Positions 55,552 through 64,000 are shown, counted from the stretch's first letter. The stretch is 64,000 bases of DNA from Planctomycetota bacterium (GCA_029259745.1 JAJDEO010000063.1:1-64000); one strand, 5' to 3'. Numbers and translations: made by a program. Notes: generated by a model from the sequence alone, not told the origin.

Positions 55552-56208
55552 GTGACGTCGCTCGTGCTACGCCTCGCCTTCGCGTCACTCGTCTCACTCG
55601 CGCTCACCGGCTGCGGGGTCGCTGGCGGCGACGACGGACTCGGGACGTTCAGCTCCGGCATGCGCACCGGCGTCGTCGTGAAGCTCTCCGAGAAGGCCAC
55701 GGCCGTCAAGTCGTACGAAGGTCAGCTCGTGCTCGGCGGCTTGCCGCTGCAAACCACACGCAACGGCGATGGACGCTCACAGACGCGTGTCGTCTCGCCG
55801 CTGTGGGCGTTCAGCGTCGGCGGCGACGGGGCCGATGCGATCTATGAAGACCTTATCGAGGTCCTGCGGTCGGGCGAACGCATCGTGCTTCACTACCGGC
55901 AGGCGCGCGTGCGCGGACTGACCGACACCGACGACGACGTCGAGCGCGTCGAACGGCTGGACGACCGGCTGTCGACCGCTGACCGCAGCGGATCGCTCCG
56001 TCACTCCGGCGTACGGAGCTTCCCGATGTTCACGACCGGGTCGCCGCCATACACGACGGGGTTGTTCGCACGACCGATCACGAGTCCGCGGAACGGTGCA
56101 CGCAGGTCGCTCGCATCGGCCCCGAAAGGGTCCGAAACCGTGCCGATGCGCTGGCCGTCTTCCACGATATCGCCTTCCGCCACATCCAGACGCGCGAGCC
56201 CGCCGTAG
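55552..56208 (+). CDS. Small lipoprotein with an antisense-overlapping 3' end
   Basis: GTG 55552 follows GGAG by seven bases. The lipoprotein signal is FASLVSLALTGCGVAGGDD. A beta-rich core of about 130 residues (MRTGVVVKLSEKATAVKSYE, GERIVLHYRQARVRGL) is of unknown family and has a normal codon pattern. From about 56001 to the stop at 56208 the frame is only the antisense of the convergent gene and has Ser/Pro/Arg-rich shadow character. The real protein may therefore have lost its original stop, or the overlap is genuine. Confidence 0.65.
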   Translation: MTSLVLRLAFASLVSLALTGCGVAGGDDGLGTFSSGMRTGVVVKLSEKATAVKSYEGQLVLGGLPLQTTRNGDGRSQTRVVSPLWAFSVGGDGADAIYEDLIEVLRSGERIVLHYRQARVRGLTDTDDDVERVERLDDRLSTADRSGSLRHSGVRSFPMFTTGSPPYTTGLFARPITSPRNGARRSLASAPKGSETVPMRWPSSTISPSATSRRASPP

Positions 56209-56981
56209 CGCGCGCGCACCCATGACGTCTTCTCGATGAGCACCGGCTTGGTGCGTTGACGCGGCGAACGAGCCACCATCTTGAGTTCATGCATGACGCG
56301 CAGGATGCCGCGCACACCCATCGCGATGGCGTCCTCGTTGAAACGCAGCGCTTCGCCGCCTTCGAAGACCACCGCCGGGATGCCGAATCGCGACGCCGAG
56401 GCGCGCAGCGAACCACCGCGGATCGGTGAGTTGACCATCGCCGGTGCGCCGAACGCCTTCGCGATCGCGAGCACCTTCGGGTCGTCCATGTTGCCGCGCA
56501 TCTGCGGCAGGTTCGTGCGCTCGGACGTCGCCGTGTGCAGATCGATGCCGTGTGTGCTGTTCGCGACGATCTCGTCCATGAACAGCTTCGCGATGCGCGA
56601 GGCGAGCGAACCTTTCAACGAGCCCGGGAACGAGCGGTTGAGGTCGCGTCGGTCGGGCAGGTAGCGCGATTGGCCGATGAAGCCGAAGACGTTCACGACC
56701 GGGACGGCGATCACCGAGCCGCGGTTCAGCGTCTCGGGGATCTCCTCGAGCACGCGTCGGATGATCTCGACGCCGTTGAGTTCATCACCGTGAACGGCTG
56801 CACTGATCCAGAGTCGCGGACCCGGCTTGCGACCGTGCACGACCGTGACGGGGATATGGAGCTGTGTGTGCGTCGGGAGCTGCGCGACGGGCATGTCGAA
56901 GCGCAGTCGTTCCCCCGGCTTCACGGAGTGGCCGCCGATGTCGAGCGGCTCGGCCTTCGGCTTAACCTTTGATGCGGTCAC
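56001..56981 (-). CDS. Succinylglutamate desuccinylase/aspartoacylase-family zinc hydrolase
   Basis: An AstE/AspA-type zinc carboxypeptidase-like amidase; 326 residues from GTG 56981 ([18 protein letters not shown]). The frame reaches back to 57044, but only as a shadow of rimK. Zinc ligands are in [10 protein letters not shown] (HxxE) and HGIDLHTAT (His). [16 protein letters not shown] is the substrate-loop signature. The C-terminal ~80 residues form a beta domain ([20 protein letters not shown]). It is third in an operon with rimB and rimK and overlaps rimK by 20 bp. It presumably cleaves an amide on a product linked to RimK, which is inference. Confidence 0.88.
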   Translation of the reverse strand: MTASKVKPKAEPLDIGGHSVKPGERLRFDMPVAQLPTHTQLHIPVTVVHGRKPGPRLWISAAVHGDELNGVEIIRRVLEEIPETLNRGSVIAVPVVNVFGFIGQSRYLPDRRDLNRSFPGSLKGSLASRIAKLFMDEIVANSTHGIDLHTATSERTNLPQMRGNMDDPKVLAIAKAFGAPAMVNSPIRGGSLRASASRFGIPAVVFEGGEALRFNEDAIAMGVRGILRVMHELKMVARSPRQRTKPVLIEKTSWVRARYGGLARLDVAEGDIVEDGQRIGTVSDPFGADASDLRAPFRGLVIGRANNPVVYGGDPVVNIGKLRTPE

Positions 56982-57864
56982 GGGTCTTGCTCGGTGAGGC
57001 GTTGGTTTCGATGTACTTGATGATCGCACCTGCGATGTCGACACCCGAGGCGTTCTCGATTCCTTCGAGACCGGGCGACGAGTTCACCTCCATGACGACC
57101 GGACCGTGGTTCGCGCGAAGCATGTCGACGCCGCAGACGCGCAGCCCCATGGCCTTCGCAGCCCGCACGGCCGTGCTGCGCTCTTCCGGCGTGAGTTTGA
57201 TCTTCGCCGCCGAGCCGCCGCGGTGCAGGTTCGAGCGGAACTCGCCCTCGGCGCCCTGGCGACGCATCGCCGCCACGACCTTCCCGCCGATCACGAACGC
57301 GCGCAGGTCAGCGCCGCCCGACTCCTTGATGAACTCCTGCACGAGGATGTTCGCGTTGAGTCCGCGGAACGCCTCGATCACCGACTCGGCCGCGTTCTTC
57401 GTCTCGCACAGCACGACGCCGATGCCTTGCGTGCCTTCAAGCAGCTTCACGACGAGCGGCGCACCGCCCACGAGCTGGATCACTCCCTCGACGTCCTTCG
57501 TCGAGTGCGCGAAGCCCGTCACCGGAAGACCGATGCCTCGGCGTGCGAGAAGCTGCAGGCAGCGGAGCTTGTCGCGCGAGCGCGAAATCGCTTGTGACTC
57601 GTTGAGCGGGAAGACGTCCATCATCTCGAACTGCCGCACGACAGCCGTGCCATAGAACGTGTTCGAGGCGCCGATGCGTGGAATCACGGCGTCGAACTCG
57701 AGTTGTTCGCCCTGATACAGGATCGACGGGCGATGCGACGCGATGTTCATGTAGCAACGCAGGTAGTCGATGACGCGCGCTTCGTGTCCGGCCGCCTCCG
57801 CAGCATCCTTGAGACGCGCCGTGGAGTAGAGACTCGCCTTGCGCGAGAGAATCGCGATCTTCAT
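56962..57864 (-). CDS. rimK: RimK-type ATP-grasp glutamate ligase
   Basis: Adds glutamate residues to the C-terminus of ribosomal protein S6 in E. coli and Pseudomonas; 300 residues. [20 protein letters not shown] at the N-terminus is typical of RimK. ATP-grasp features are [39 protein letters not shown] and [18 protein letters not shown] (metal-binding Asn). It overlaps rimB (ATGA) and the downstream hydrolase gene, so the three are tightly coupled. Confidence 0.93.
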   Translation of the reverse strand: MKIAILSRKASLYSTARLKDAAEAAGHEARVIDYLRCYMNIASHRPSILYQGEQLEFDAVIPRIGASNTFYGTAVVRQFEMMDVFPLNESQAISRSRDKLRCLQLLARRGIGLPVTGFAHSTKDVEGVIQLVGGAPLVVKLLEGTQGIGVVLCETKNAAESVIEAFRGLNANILVQEFIKESGGADLRAFVIGGKVVAAMRRQGAEGEFRSNLHRGGSAAKIKLTPEERSTAVRAAKAMGLRVCGVDMLRANHGPVVMEVNSSPGLEGIENASGVDIAGAIIKYIETNASPSKTRDRIKG

Positions 57865-58451
57865 GACTTCTTTCCTTTGCGACGCTTGAGCCGCTTGGTC
57901 CCTTTCACGCGTCGTCCGTTGAGGAACGAGGCGTGTGGATCAACGAGAAAGCGCTTACGCATCGCTCGTCGACCGAGCAGCATGCGGAAACCCATCTGGT
58001 CTCTGCTTGTGATCGTGAGTTCGACCATCCAGCGCTGGCCCATCAGCTCGATCTCCGTCGCGATGACGGGTCGGAGCTCGGCATGACCAGAGGACGGTCG
58101 GACGTTGCGGCGATCCACGAGCGGCGCCTCCACGCGGACGGCGCCTTTCGACGAGCGCTGCTCGGGGTGGATTCCGAAGCTCACCATCGGGACGCCACCT
58201 CTGCCCGTGAACTCCTCGATGTCGAAGCCGTGCAACGACGACGTGCGCGCCCCGGTGTCGACCTTCGCCTTCAGCGAGGCGACACCCAAGTTCGGCAACG
58301 CCACCCACTCACGCCAGCCGATGACGACGAGTTCATGTCGAGCGCTGCGGCGTGGAGCGTGCTCGCCGGCTCTCGCCTTCTTCGTCGACAGCTTCTTTGT
58401 CGGCGCCCTCTTCTTCGTCTTCGTCGTCTTCGTCGTCTTCTTCGTCGTCAT
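57861..58451 (-). CDS. rimB: RimB-like retropepsin-fold peptidase (formerly 'ATP-dependent zinc protease')
   Basis: 196 residues from ATG 58451. A Lys/Thr-rich N-terminus ([20 protein letters not shown]) precedes the PF05618-type domain: [20 protein letters not shown], then [13 protein letters not shown], whose Asp-Thr-Gly-Ala is the retropepsin-like catalytic motif, and [19 protein letters not shown]. In Pseudomonas the homologue RimB works with RimK in S6 modification. It is the first gene of the rimB-rimK-AstE-like operon. The basic N-terminal tail is similar in style to the TopA tail. Confidence 0.88.
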   Translation of the reverse strand: MTTKKTTKTTKTKKRAPTKKLSTKKARAGEHAPRRSARHELVVIGWREWVALPNLGVASLKAKVDTGARTSSLHGFDIEEFTGRGGVPMVSFGIHPEQRSSKGAVRVEAPLVDRRNVRPSSGHAELRPVIATEIELMGQRWMVELTITSRDQMGFRMLLGRRAMRKRFLVDPHASFLNGRRVKGTKRLKRRKGKKS

Positions 58452-58927
58452 CGATCCGGCATGGCGGAGCGGAGGTTGCGCGAACCGTGGGGGTTCATGC
58501 CCGGCACACACTGACACAACACCAGCGATTGTCGATAGCCATGGCGAGAGATCCCGAAGCCCCCGGCCGGCACTCACGGCGCCGGAGGCCATGCTCGCCG
58601 AAAGCCACACGGCGATCGAGATTCGAGGCCGGGGTGCATGCCTTCTCGCACCCCGGGGAGAGTTCGAGAACGCTCACGTAGCACTCGGATACGTCGCCGC
58701 GCTCGCAGTGTCATCGCTGCCACGCTCTGGCGAGGTGCGTCACCTCGACCACCTCTCGTCTCGGCCAAGCACGCTTGCAGCCCCTGCGAATCGAGCAATT
58801 CATCTACGTTCTCGGGACTCGGTGGGGGAAGCTCGTGCACGTCGCTCGGATGCGTCGACACGCGGCGGACCCCCATCGACGAGTGTTCAAATCCGCGGCG
58901 ACGATGCCGCCGACCCACGAGACCGGA
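58452..58927. other. Divergent intergenic region with a 9-bp hairpin
   Basis: Between rimB (minus) and the channel gene (plus). CCGGGGTGC (58629-58637) pairs exactly with 58648-58656. No convincing coding frame is seen on either strand, although the region is long for this compact genome. Confidence 0.4.
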
Positions 58928-60004
58928 ATGCGCATGGCGTGGATCTTGACTCGAACCTGGCTGCTGCTTTTCCTCGTCACTCCTTGCACAGCGCAGGAGG
59001 CCGAGACGCTCGTCGTCGGCACGAAGCAGGCGGCTCCCTTCTCGTTCCGCAGCGACGATGGTCTGTGGCGTGGAATCAGCATCGACCTGTGGCGCGGGAT
59101 CGCCGATGACCTCGGCCTGCAGTTCGAGCTTCGTGAAGCCTCGATCCAAGACCTCATCGAAGGCCTCGAGGACGGTCGCTTCGACGCGTCCGTCGCGGCG
59201 CTCACCGTCACGTCCGAACGCGAGCAGCGCGTCGACTTCACGCATCCCTTCCACCCCTCCGGCCTCGGCATCGCCGTTCCTGCAGAACACAGCAAGAGCC
59301 TCTGGGCGACCCTCACGGGGCTGCTGTCGGTGAGGTTCTTCCAGGCTGTCGCGTCCCTGGCGTTCGTGCTGTTCCTCGGCGGTTTCCTTCTGTGGTTCTT
59401 CGAGCGCAAGCGCAACCCCGAGCAGTTCGGCGGCACGCTGTCGAAGGGGCTCGGCGCGGCTTTCTGGTGGTCGGCGGTGACGATGACCACCGTGGGATAC
59501 GGCGACAAGTCTCCGACGACGGTGCCGGGCCGACTCGTCGCGATCATCTGGATGTTCGCCAGCATCATCATGATCTCTGGACTGACCGCCGCGATCGCAT
59601 CGACGCTCACGGTTTCGCAGCTCGGTGCCTCGGTGAACGGGCCGCGTGACCTCGCGACACTCGGACGCGTCGGGTGCGTGAGTGGCTCGACGGGTGAGCA
59701 GTACCTGCGCAAGCAACGCCTGCCGTCCATGCCCTTCGAAACGGCCGCGCGCGCTCTCGAAGCACTCGGCGAACGCCGGATGAAAGCCGTCGTCTACGAC
59801 GCGCCGATCCTCCGCTACCTCGCGCTCACGGAGTTCGAGGACAGCGTCACCGTCCTTCCCGTCACGTTCGAACGACAGGACTACGCCATCGCCCTCCCAC
59901 TCGACAGCTCGCTGAGGAAGGCCATCAACAAGGCGCTCCTCGAACGCGTCAGTAGCGAGTCCTGGCAGGACGTCCTCTACACGTACCTCGGAACGCAACA
60001 GTGA
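58928..60004 (+). CDS. GluR0-like ligand-gated potassium channel
   Basis: 358 residues, ATG 58928. A signal peptide ends at VTPCTAQ. The periplasmic-binding half S1 (LVVGTKQAAPFSFRSDDGLW, ASVAALTVTSEREQRVDFTH) has the amino-acid-binding SBP pattern. A transmembrane helix (VASLAFVLFLGGFLLWFF), a pore loop with T188-VGYGD (the K+ filter) and a second helix (FASIIMISGLTAAIAST) interrupt it. The S2 half then completes the binding domain (VGCVSGSTGEQYLRKQR, MKAVVYDAPILRYLAL). This is the prokaryotic ionotropic glutamate-receptor layout. The ligand is unknown. The stop overlaps the next gene's GTG. Confidence 0.92.
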   Translation: MRMAWILTRTWLLLFLVTPCTAQEAETLVVGTKQAAPFSFRSDDGLWRGISIDLWRGIADDLGLQFELREASIQDLIEGLEDGRFDASVAALTVTSEREQRVDFTHPFHPSGLGIAVPAEHSKSLWATLTGLLSVRFFQAVASLAFVLFLGGFLLWFFERKRNPEQFGGTLSKGLGAAFWWSAVTMTTVGYGDKSPTTVPGRLVAIIWMFASIIMISGLTAAIASTLTVSQLGASVNGPRDLATLGRVGCVSGSTGEQYLRKQRLPSMPFETAARALEALGERRMKAVVYDAPILRYLALTEFEDSVTVLPVTFERQDYAIALPLDSSLRKAINKALLERVSSESWQDVLYTYLGTQQ

Positions 60005-61956
60005 CCTCGTCGCAGCACGGACTCCTCCGCCGCGCGCAGTTCCTCCTCGAGCGTTGGGTCCAGCGCGGAGTCGTCGCGCAGCTCATCTTGATGACAGACC
60101 TCGTGGCCGTCGTCGCCGTTCTCGGGGGCATCGCCGCGTGGGCCCTCACGGCCGACTTCGATTCAGTCCCGACGGCGATCTGGTGGGCCTTCCTGCGTTT
60201 GACAGACCCCGGGTACCTCGGCGACGACGAAGGCGTGACGCTGCGCGTGGTGTCCACGGCTGTCACGGTGCTCGGATACGTGCTCTTCATGGGCTCGCTC
60301 ATCGCCATCATGACGCAGTGGTTGGCGCGCACGATCCGCAACCTCGAAAGCGGCTTGACCCCGATCGCGATGCAGAACCACTTCGTGATCCTGGGGTGGA
60401 CGAACCGCACGTCGGAGATCATCAAGAAGCTCCTGACGGCGGGCGGGCGACTCGAGCGCTTCTTCGCGCAGCGCAACGGCTCCGAGAAGCTGCGCATCGT
60501 CATCCTCGCCGAACACGTCGACGCCGAGCGCCGGCTCCAGCTGCGTGACGACCTCGGCGCGGACTGGAAGGAGAACCAGATCTTCCTGCGCTCGGGTTCG
60601 TCCCTGCAGCGCGAACACTTGGCGCGCCTCGATCTCACGCGAGCTGCGGTCGTCATCATCCCCGGTGCGGACTTCGAACTCGGCGGTTCCGAACTCAACG
60701 ACACGCGCGTCGTGAAGACGCTGCTCAACGTCGACGCGTTGTTCGCCGACTCGCCGGGGGACAACGTGCCGTGCGTGGTTGCCGAGCTGTTCGATCCGCG
60801 CAAGGTGTCGGTCGCGCGCAACTCGATCCACACGCGCTCGGAGATCATCGCCGGCGACCGACTCGTCAGCCGCTTGCTCTCGCAGAGCCTTCGACACTCG
60901 GGCGTCGGTACGGTGCTGTTGAGTCTGCTCACACACCGTGAAGGCAACGGCCTCTACCTGCGTTCGTTCGACGAGCTCGCCGGGAAGTCCACGCGCGACC
61001 TCATCGATGTCTTCCCCGAGGCTGTCGTGCTCGGCGTCGTCTCGGGACACGAAACGCCGACCGTGCACCTCGATCCGAAGTCGGACGTGATCCTTGCGCA
61101 GGGCGATCGCCTGATTCTCCTCTCCGAGCGCTACAGCAAATGTGAGCCGTCCGGGAACTCGACCGCCCACGTGCCGCCTCCGGTCACGCGCCAACTCCCT
61201 CCGCAGCCCATGCTCGAGCGACGCCGGATCCTCGTGCTCGGCTGGAGCTACAAGATCGCAACGCTGTTGACAGAGCTGCTCGAAGCCGACGACGGGCGTT
61301 TCGACGTCACGATCATGTCGCGCGTCAGCGAGGGCAAGCGCGCCCGCGTCCTCGCGCACATCCCCGTCAGCGAGCGCCTCGCGATCTCGCACGTCGTCGG
61401 CGACTACTCGCTGGAGCAGGATCTCGGCAAGGTCGAGCTGACGGCCTTCGACGATATCCTCTTCCTCGCCAGCGGCTGGCTCGCGACGTCGGAGGAGGCG
61501 GACGCGCGCACCGTCCTCGGGCTCGTCTTGTTGCGCTCGCTGCTCGAGGGACACGAGAACCCGCCGGAGGTCCTCGCCGAGCTACTCGACCCCGACAGTG
61601 CGCGGATCCTCGGGTCGGCGGCCGACGTCGTGTTTGTCAGCCCGCGCATGTTGAGTCACCTCCTTGCACACGTCGGGCTCCTGCCCGAGCTCAACGCCGT
61701 CTTCGACGCGCTGATCTGCTCGGGCGGGACGGAGGTCGTCCTTCGTACGGCAGCCGACCTCGACCTCGATCCGCAAGGCGTGACATTCGCAGGCGTCCAG
61801 CACGCCGCGGCGGCAGCGGGCTGCGTGGCGCTCGGCCTCTACGTGCGAACCGAACACACGCCCGAGCGCCAGATCGCGCTGAACCCCGACCGCACCCAAC
61901 GCTGGACCCTCGCCCGCGACGACCTCGTCGTCCTCCTGAGCTGCGACGGCACGTGA
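60001..61956 (+). CDS. CASTOR/POLLUX-like ion channel with RCK-type domains
   Basis: 651 residues, start GTG 60001 overlapping the preceding stop (GTGA). Two N-terminal hydrophobic helices (LMTDLVAVVAVLGGIAAWAL, VVSTAVTVLGYVLFMGSLIA) flank the pore-like segment FLRLTDPGYLGDDEG, resembling the DPGxxGGD sequence of CASTOR/POLLUX. Two cytosolic Rossmann/RCK-like domains follow (NHFVILGWTNRTSEIIKKLL and RRILVLGWSYKIATLLTELL) with intervening TrkA-C-like parts. Plant homologues are nuclear-envelope cation channels. Coupling to the GluR0-like gene implies joint expression. Confidence 0.88.
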   Translation: MTSSQHGLLRRAQFLLERWVQRGVVAQLILMTDLVAVVAVLGGIAAWALTADFDSVPTAIWWAFLRLTDPGYLGDDEGVTLRVVSTAVTVLGYVLFMGSLIAIMTQWLARTIRNLESGLTPIAMQNHFVILGWTNRTSEIIKKLLTAGGRLERFFAQRNGSEKLRIVILAEHVDAERRLQLRDDLGADWKENQIFLRSGSSLQREHLARLDLTRAAVVIIPGADFELGGSELNDTRVVKTLLNVDALFADSPGDNVPCVVAELFDPRKVSVARNSIHTRSEIIAGDRLVSRLLSQSLRHSGVGTVLLSLLTHREGNGLYLRSFDELAGKSTRDLIDVFPEAVVLGVVSGHETPTVHLDPKSDVILAQGDRLILLSERYSKCEPSGNSTAHVPPPVTRQLPPQPMLERRRILVLGWSYKIATLLTELLEADDGRFDVTIMSRVSEGKRARVLAHIPVSERLAISHVVGDYSLEQDLGKVELTAFDDILFLASGWLATSEEADARTVLGLVLLRSLLEGHENPPEVLAELLDPDSARILGSAADVVFVSPRMLSHLLAHVGLLPELNAVFDALICSGGTEVVLRTAADLDLDPQGVTFAGVQHAAAAAGCVALGLYVRTEHTPERQIALNPDRTQRWTLARDDLVVLLSCDGT

Positions 61957-62087
61957 GCCGGCGGACCGCGTCGGCACGGCCAAGAACGCGACGCGGGAAG
62001 GCGGGAATCAAGGCGAGACTGCCCAGGACGACCCCGAATCGGCGCATTGCCGCGATGGTTGCCTGACGCCAGATGGATGCCAAACTG

Positions 62088-62132
62088 TGAATAACCTAGC
62101 CACACAGCACCCACCAACGGCTAGATTATTCA
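62088..62132 (+). promoter_or_regulatory. Inverted repeat operator upstream of the Fic gene
   Basis: TGAATAACCTAGCC (62088-62101) and GGCTAGATTATTCA (62119-62132) are complementary at 13 of 14 positions, with a 17-bp spacer, ending 35 bp before the Fic start. The patch is AT-rich against a GC-rich background, as expected for a promoter/operator. GTTAGCC at 62135-62141 is a partial third copy of one arm. Confidence 0.6.
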
Positions 62133-62167
62133 TCGTTAGCCATCGATTGTCCGATGAAGATTGAGCC

Positions 62168-63577
62168 ATGAAGCTCCCGCAGAGACCACGCCCCACCGCC
62201 GACCTCTTGCGTGACGTCTTTGCCGACCCCAAGCGACTCGCGGTGGTCGTGCGCGCCATGTCCGACGACAGACTGCACGGGCGCTACCTCCACTGGGACG
62301 ACGTCCGACGCAGAACCCCACCCGAAGGCCTGACGCTCGAAGAGTGGTGGGCGAGCCTCAAGCTCGCCCGAAAGGCGATCAGCAAACCGTTCCCACTGCG
62401 CGATGTGAGCGGAGCGCCGTTCGTTCTCGCAACCCCGGATGCGCTCCGGCGTGAGCTCCACGAGGCGGATCGCGATCTGAGCGGGCGTATGGAAATGCCC
62501 AGCCAGCTCACGACCGAAGGCATTCGCGATCGCTACCAGATGAGCGCCCTCGTCGAAGAGGCGATCACGTCGAGCCAGCTCGAAGGAGCAGCGACCACGC
62601 GTCGGGTCGCCAACGACATGCTGCGCTCGGGTCGCGCGCCGCGAACGCACGATGAGCGGATGATCTTCAACAACTTCCAGGCCATGGCCTTCGTGCGCTC
62701 GGTTCGCGAGGAGCCGATGACGCCCGAGCTCGTGCTGGAAGTCCACCGCATCGTGGCGGACGACACCTTCGAGGACACCTCGGCGGTGGGACGCCTTCGC
62801 AACGACAGCGAGTCGTCGAGCACGTGGGGAGTCTATGCCGCCGACAACACGCTCGTTCACCGACCGCCGCCGGCAGAACAGCTCGCCGAGCGTCTCGACC
62901 GCTTCTGCTCGTTCGCGAATGAGCAGAAGTCCACCCACTTCATCCATCCGATCGTTCGCTCGATCCTCCTGCATTTCTGGATCGGGTACGACCACCCCTT
63001 CGTCGACGGCAACGGGCGAACGGCTCGCGCGCTCTTCTACTGGTCGATGTTGCATCACGGCTATTGGCTCGCCGAGTACCTCTCAGTGTCCCACATCCTT
63101 CGAGGCGCGTCGGCGCAGTATGCGCGCTCGTATCTCCTCTCGGAGACGGACGACAATGACGCGACGTACTTCGTCCTCCAGCAGATGACGGTACTTCGAC
63201 AATCGATCGAAGCTCTGCTCGAGTACGTTCAGCACAAGGCGTCGGATGTCCGCAAGACACAGGCTCTCGTGGAGCGTTCCGGGCTCAACCATCGCCAAGT
63301 CGCGCTCCTTGGCCACGCCCTGGGCAACCGCGATGCGGAGTACACCGCGACGCGCCACGGCAACAGTCACCGAGTCACTCGACAGACCGCGCGCACGGAT
63401 CTCAAAGAGCTCGCGACGCTCGGCTTGTTGAACGACACGCAGCGCGGAAGGGCGTTCGTCTTCAGGGTGCCGCCCGACCTCGCGAAGCGCGTCGAAGAGC
63501 TCGAGGCAAGCGCGAGCGACGAACCTCGCGGCCCGGGTCGTCCGCCGCGCGTCACGAACAGAAAGCCGCCGACATAA
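62168..63577 (+). CDS. Fic-domain protein (AMPylase type) with N-terminal inhibitory helix and C-terminal winged helix
   Basis: 469 residues, ATG 62168. The Fic core motif H276-PFVDGNGR is complete, so it should transfer AMP or another NMP to a target hydroxyl. The class II inhibitory motif is present upstream as S135-SQLEG140 in a helix, so the enzyme is probably auto-inhibited. The N-terminal ~110 residues match the Fic_N type (ELHEADRDLSGRMEMPSQLT). The C-terminus carries a winged-helix region (SGLNHRQVALLGHALGNRDA, TRQTARTDLKELATLGLLND) suited to DNA binding, perhaps autoregulation at the upstream inverted repeat. Codons are slightly less GC-biased than in the neighbours, and it sits beside a tRNA gene, so horizontal transfer is possible. 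Confidence 0.93.
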   Translation: MKLPQRPRPTADLLRDVFADPKRLAVVVRAMSDDRLHGRYLHWDDVRRRTPPEGLTLEEWWASLKLARKAISKPFPLRDVSGAPFVLATPDALRRELHEADRDLSGRMEMPSQLTTEGIRDRYQMSALVEEAITSSQLEGAATTRRVANDMLRSGRAPRTHDERMIFNNFQAMAFVRSVREEPMTPELVLEVHRIVADDTFEDTSAVGRLRNDSESSSTWGVYAADNTLVHRPPPAEQLAERLDRFCSFANEQKSTHFIHPIVRSILLHFWIGYDHPFVDGNGRTARALFYWSMLHHGYWLAEYLSVSHILRGASAQYARSYLLSETDDNDATYFVLQQMTVLRQSIEALLEYVQHKASDVRKTQALVERSGLNHRQVALLGHALGNRDAEYTATRHGNSHRVTRQTARTDLKELATLGLLNDTQRGRAFVFRVPPDLAKRVEELEASASDEPRGPGRPPRVTNRKPPT

Positions 63578-63625
63578 GCGGAAGGGACTCCGCATTGGGC
63601 GGTCGTGGAACAACACCACGCACTC

Positions 63626-63702
63626 TGGTACGCCCGGAGGGGTTCGAACCCACGACAACCGGTTTAGGAAACCGGTGCTCTATCCACCTGAGCTACGGGC
63701 GC
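63626..63702 (-). tRNA. tRNA-Arg (anticodon CCU)
   Basis: On the minus strand the acceptor GCGCCCG pairs with CGGGCGT (G1-U72 wobble). The D arm is GCTC-AGGTGGATA-GAGC and the anticodon arm is CCGGT-TTCCTAA-ACCGG with anticodon CCT. The T arm contains GGTTCGAACCC. Discriminator A and an encoded CCA (63626-63628) complete it; without CCA it runs 63629-63702. It reads AGG arginine codons. Confidence 0.95.
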
Positions 63703-63744
63703 ATGCGATCGGTGATCGGGCGGTGATGCTACCAAGCGCGGGCG

Positions 63745-64000
63745 TCACGTGGGACCGGGCCAGGGTTCGGCCGTGGGGACGACCTGGGACTGGATCATCG
63801 CGATGGTCGTCGCGCGGGCCTTGATCGACTCGGCGTGGGGACCGGCCCAGCGCTGGTCGATGGTGTCGTGGAAGAGGGACACCCAGCGGGCGAACTGCTC
63901 GGCGCGGAAGGGTTCTTCGGCCGAGAGCTTCCTGTGCTTCTGCGTGGGCGCGCCGTGGAAGCCCTCGATGCCGAGTTCGAGCTGACACCAGAAGGCCGTG
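63745..64000 (-). CDS. Group III truncated haemoglobin, C-terminal part
   Basis: The frame enters from the right edge and ends at TGA 63745-63747, giving about 84 residues. FWCQLELGIEGFHGAPTQKH, FRAEQFARWVSLFHDTID and AESIKARATTIAMIQSQ follow the group III trHb pattern: a conserved Phe/Gly-x-Pro stretch before the proximal His, then the FxxWxxLFxxT helix. It binds haem and possibly O2 or NO; group III function is unsettled. The N-terminal half lies outside the window. Confidence 0.8.
   Translation of the reverse strand, partial: TAFWCQLELGIEGFHGAPTQKHRKLSAEEPFRAEQFARWVSLFHDTIDQRWAGPHAESIKARATTIAMIQSQVVPTAEPWPGPT

Overview
The window is strongly GC-rich, and most reading frames end in G or C at third codon positions. 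The organism is a Gram-negative-type bacterium: it has a NodT-type outer-membrane factor with an RND pump, periplasmic DsbD, lipoproteins and MurJ. Three secreted proteins (7413-8345, 15855-16832, complement of 28381-30276) share a C-terminal domain of about 115 residues. It starts with a P-x-L-x-G-x-G-like motif and ends in S/T-N-G-L/I-R-x-x-x-P or similar. From memory this domain is multiplied in some Planctomycetota, so a Planctomycetota-like source is my best inference. No rRNA or marker phylogeny is available here to prove it.

Layout. 1-6 kb, minus strand: PEP carboxylase (ppc), a possible 66-residue ORF, MurJ and a leucine-dehydrogenase-like enzyme. 6-10 kb, plus strand: two paralogous beta-propeller-like lipoproteins flanking a shared-C-terminal-domain protein, then a convergent RibD/DHFR-like reductase. 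10-17 kb, plus strand: an SGNH hydrolase, topoisomerase I with a lysine-rich tail, a small membrane protein, a Ycf48-like lipoprotein and a second shared-domain protein. 17-28 kb, minus strand: complex I as nuoA-B-C-D-H-I-J-K-L-M-N, with no nuoEFG. 28-34 kb, minus strand: a matrixin-like protease with TIG repeats and a partner gene, then DsbD with two N-terminal redox domains and a small membrane protein. 34-43 kb: IspG, an aldo/keto reductase, a SufS-type desulfurase, YqeY, a HEAT-repeat/cyclophilin lipoprotein, a thioredoxin-fold protein interrupted by UGA at its first active-site Cys, and DinB. 43-51 kb, plus strand: an SDR, then a tightly coupled tetR-OMF-MFP-RND efflux operon behind nested palindromes, then a decayed pirin remnant. 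51-58 kb: a CSLREA-type surface protein with a 429-bp repeat, MgtE behind a highly structured 5' leader, a lipoprotein, and a rimB-rimK-AstE-like operon. 58-62 kb, plus strand: a GluR0-like K+ channel translationally coupled to a CASTOR/POLLUX-like channel. 62-64 kb: a Fic protein behind a 14-bp inverted repeat, tRNA-Arg(CCU), and the C-terminal end of a group III truncated haemoglobin.

The most exciting signal is at 40873-41961 (minus). A signal-peptide protein with a TlpA/thioredoxin domain has W-UGA-G-P-C where W-C-G-P-C is expected. The frame stays open and homologous on both sides, and a 6-bp hairpin with a G-first loop starts 13 nt after the UGA. This fits a selenocysteine-containing periplasmic thioredoxin-like protein. 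The second is a 141-bp nested, possibly switching, RNA element in the mgtE leader that I cannot assign to a known riboswitch class.

Functionally the window mixes core metabolism and respiration (ppc, nuo, ispG, topA, sufS-like) with envelope redox, ion homeostasis, efflux and secreted adhesin/protease genes. I see no CRISPR array, insertion sequence or prophage.
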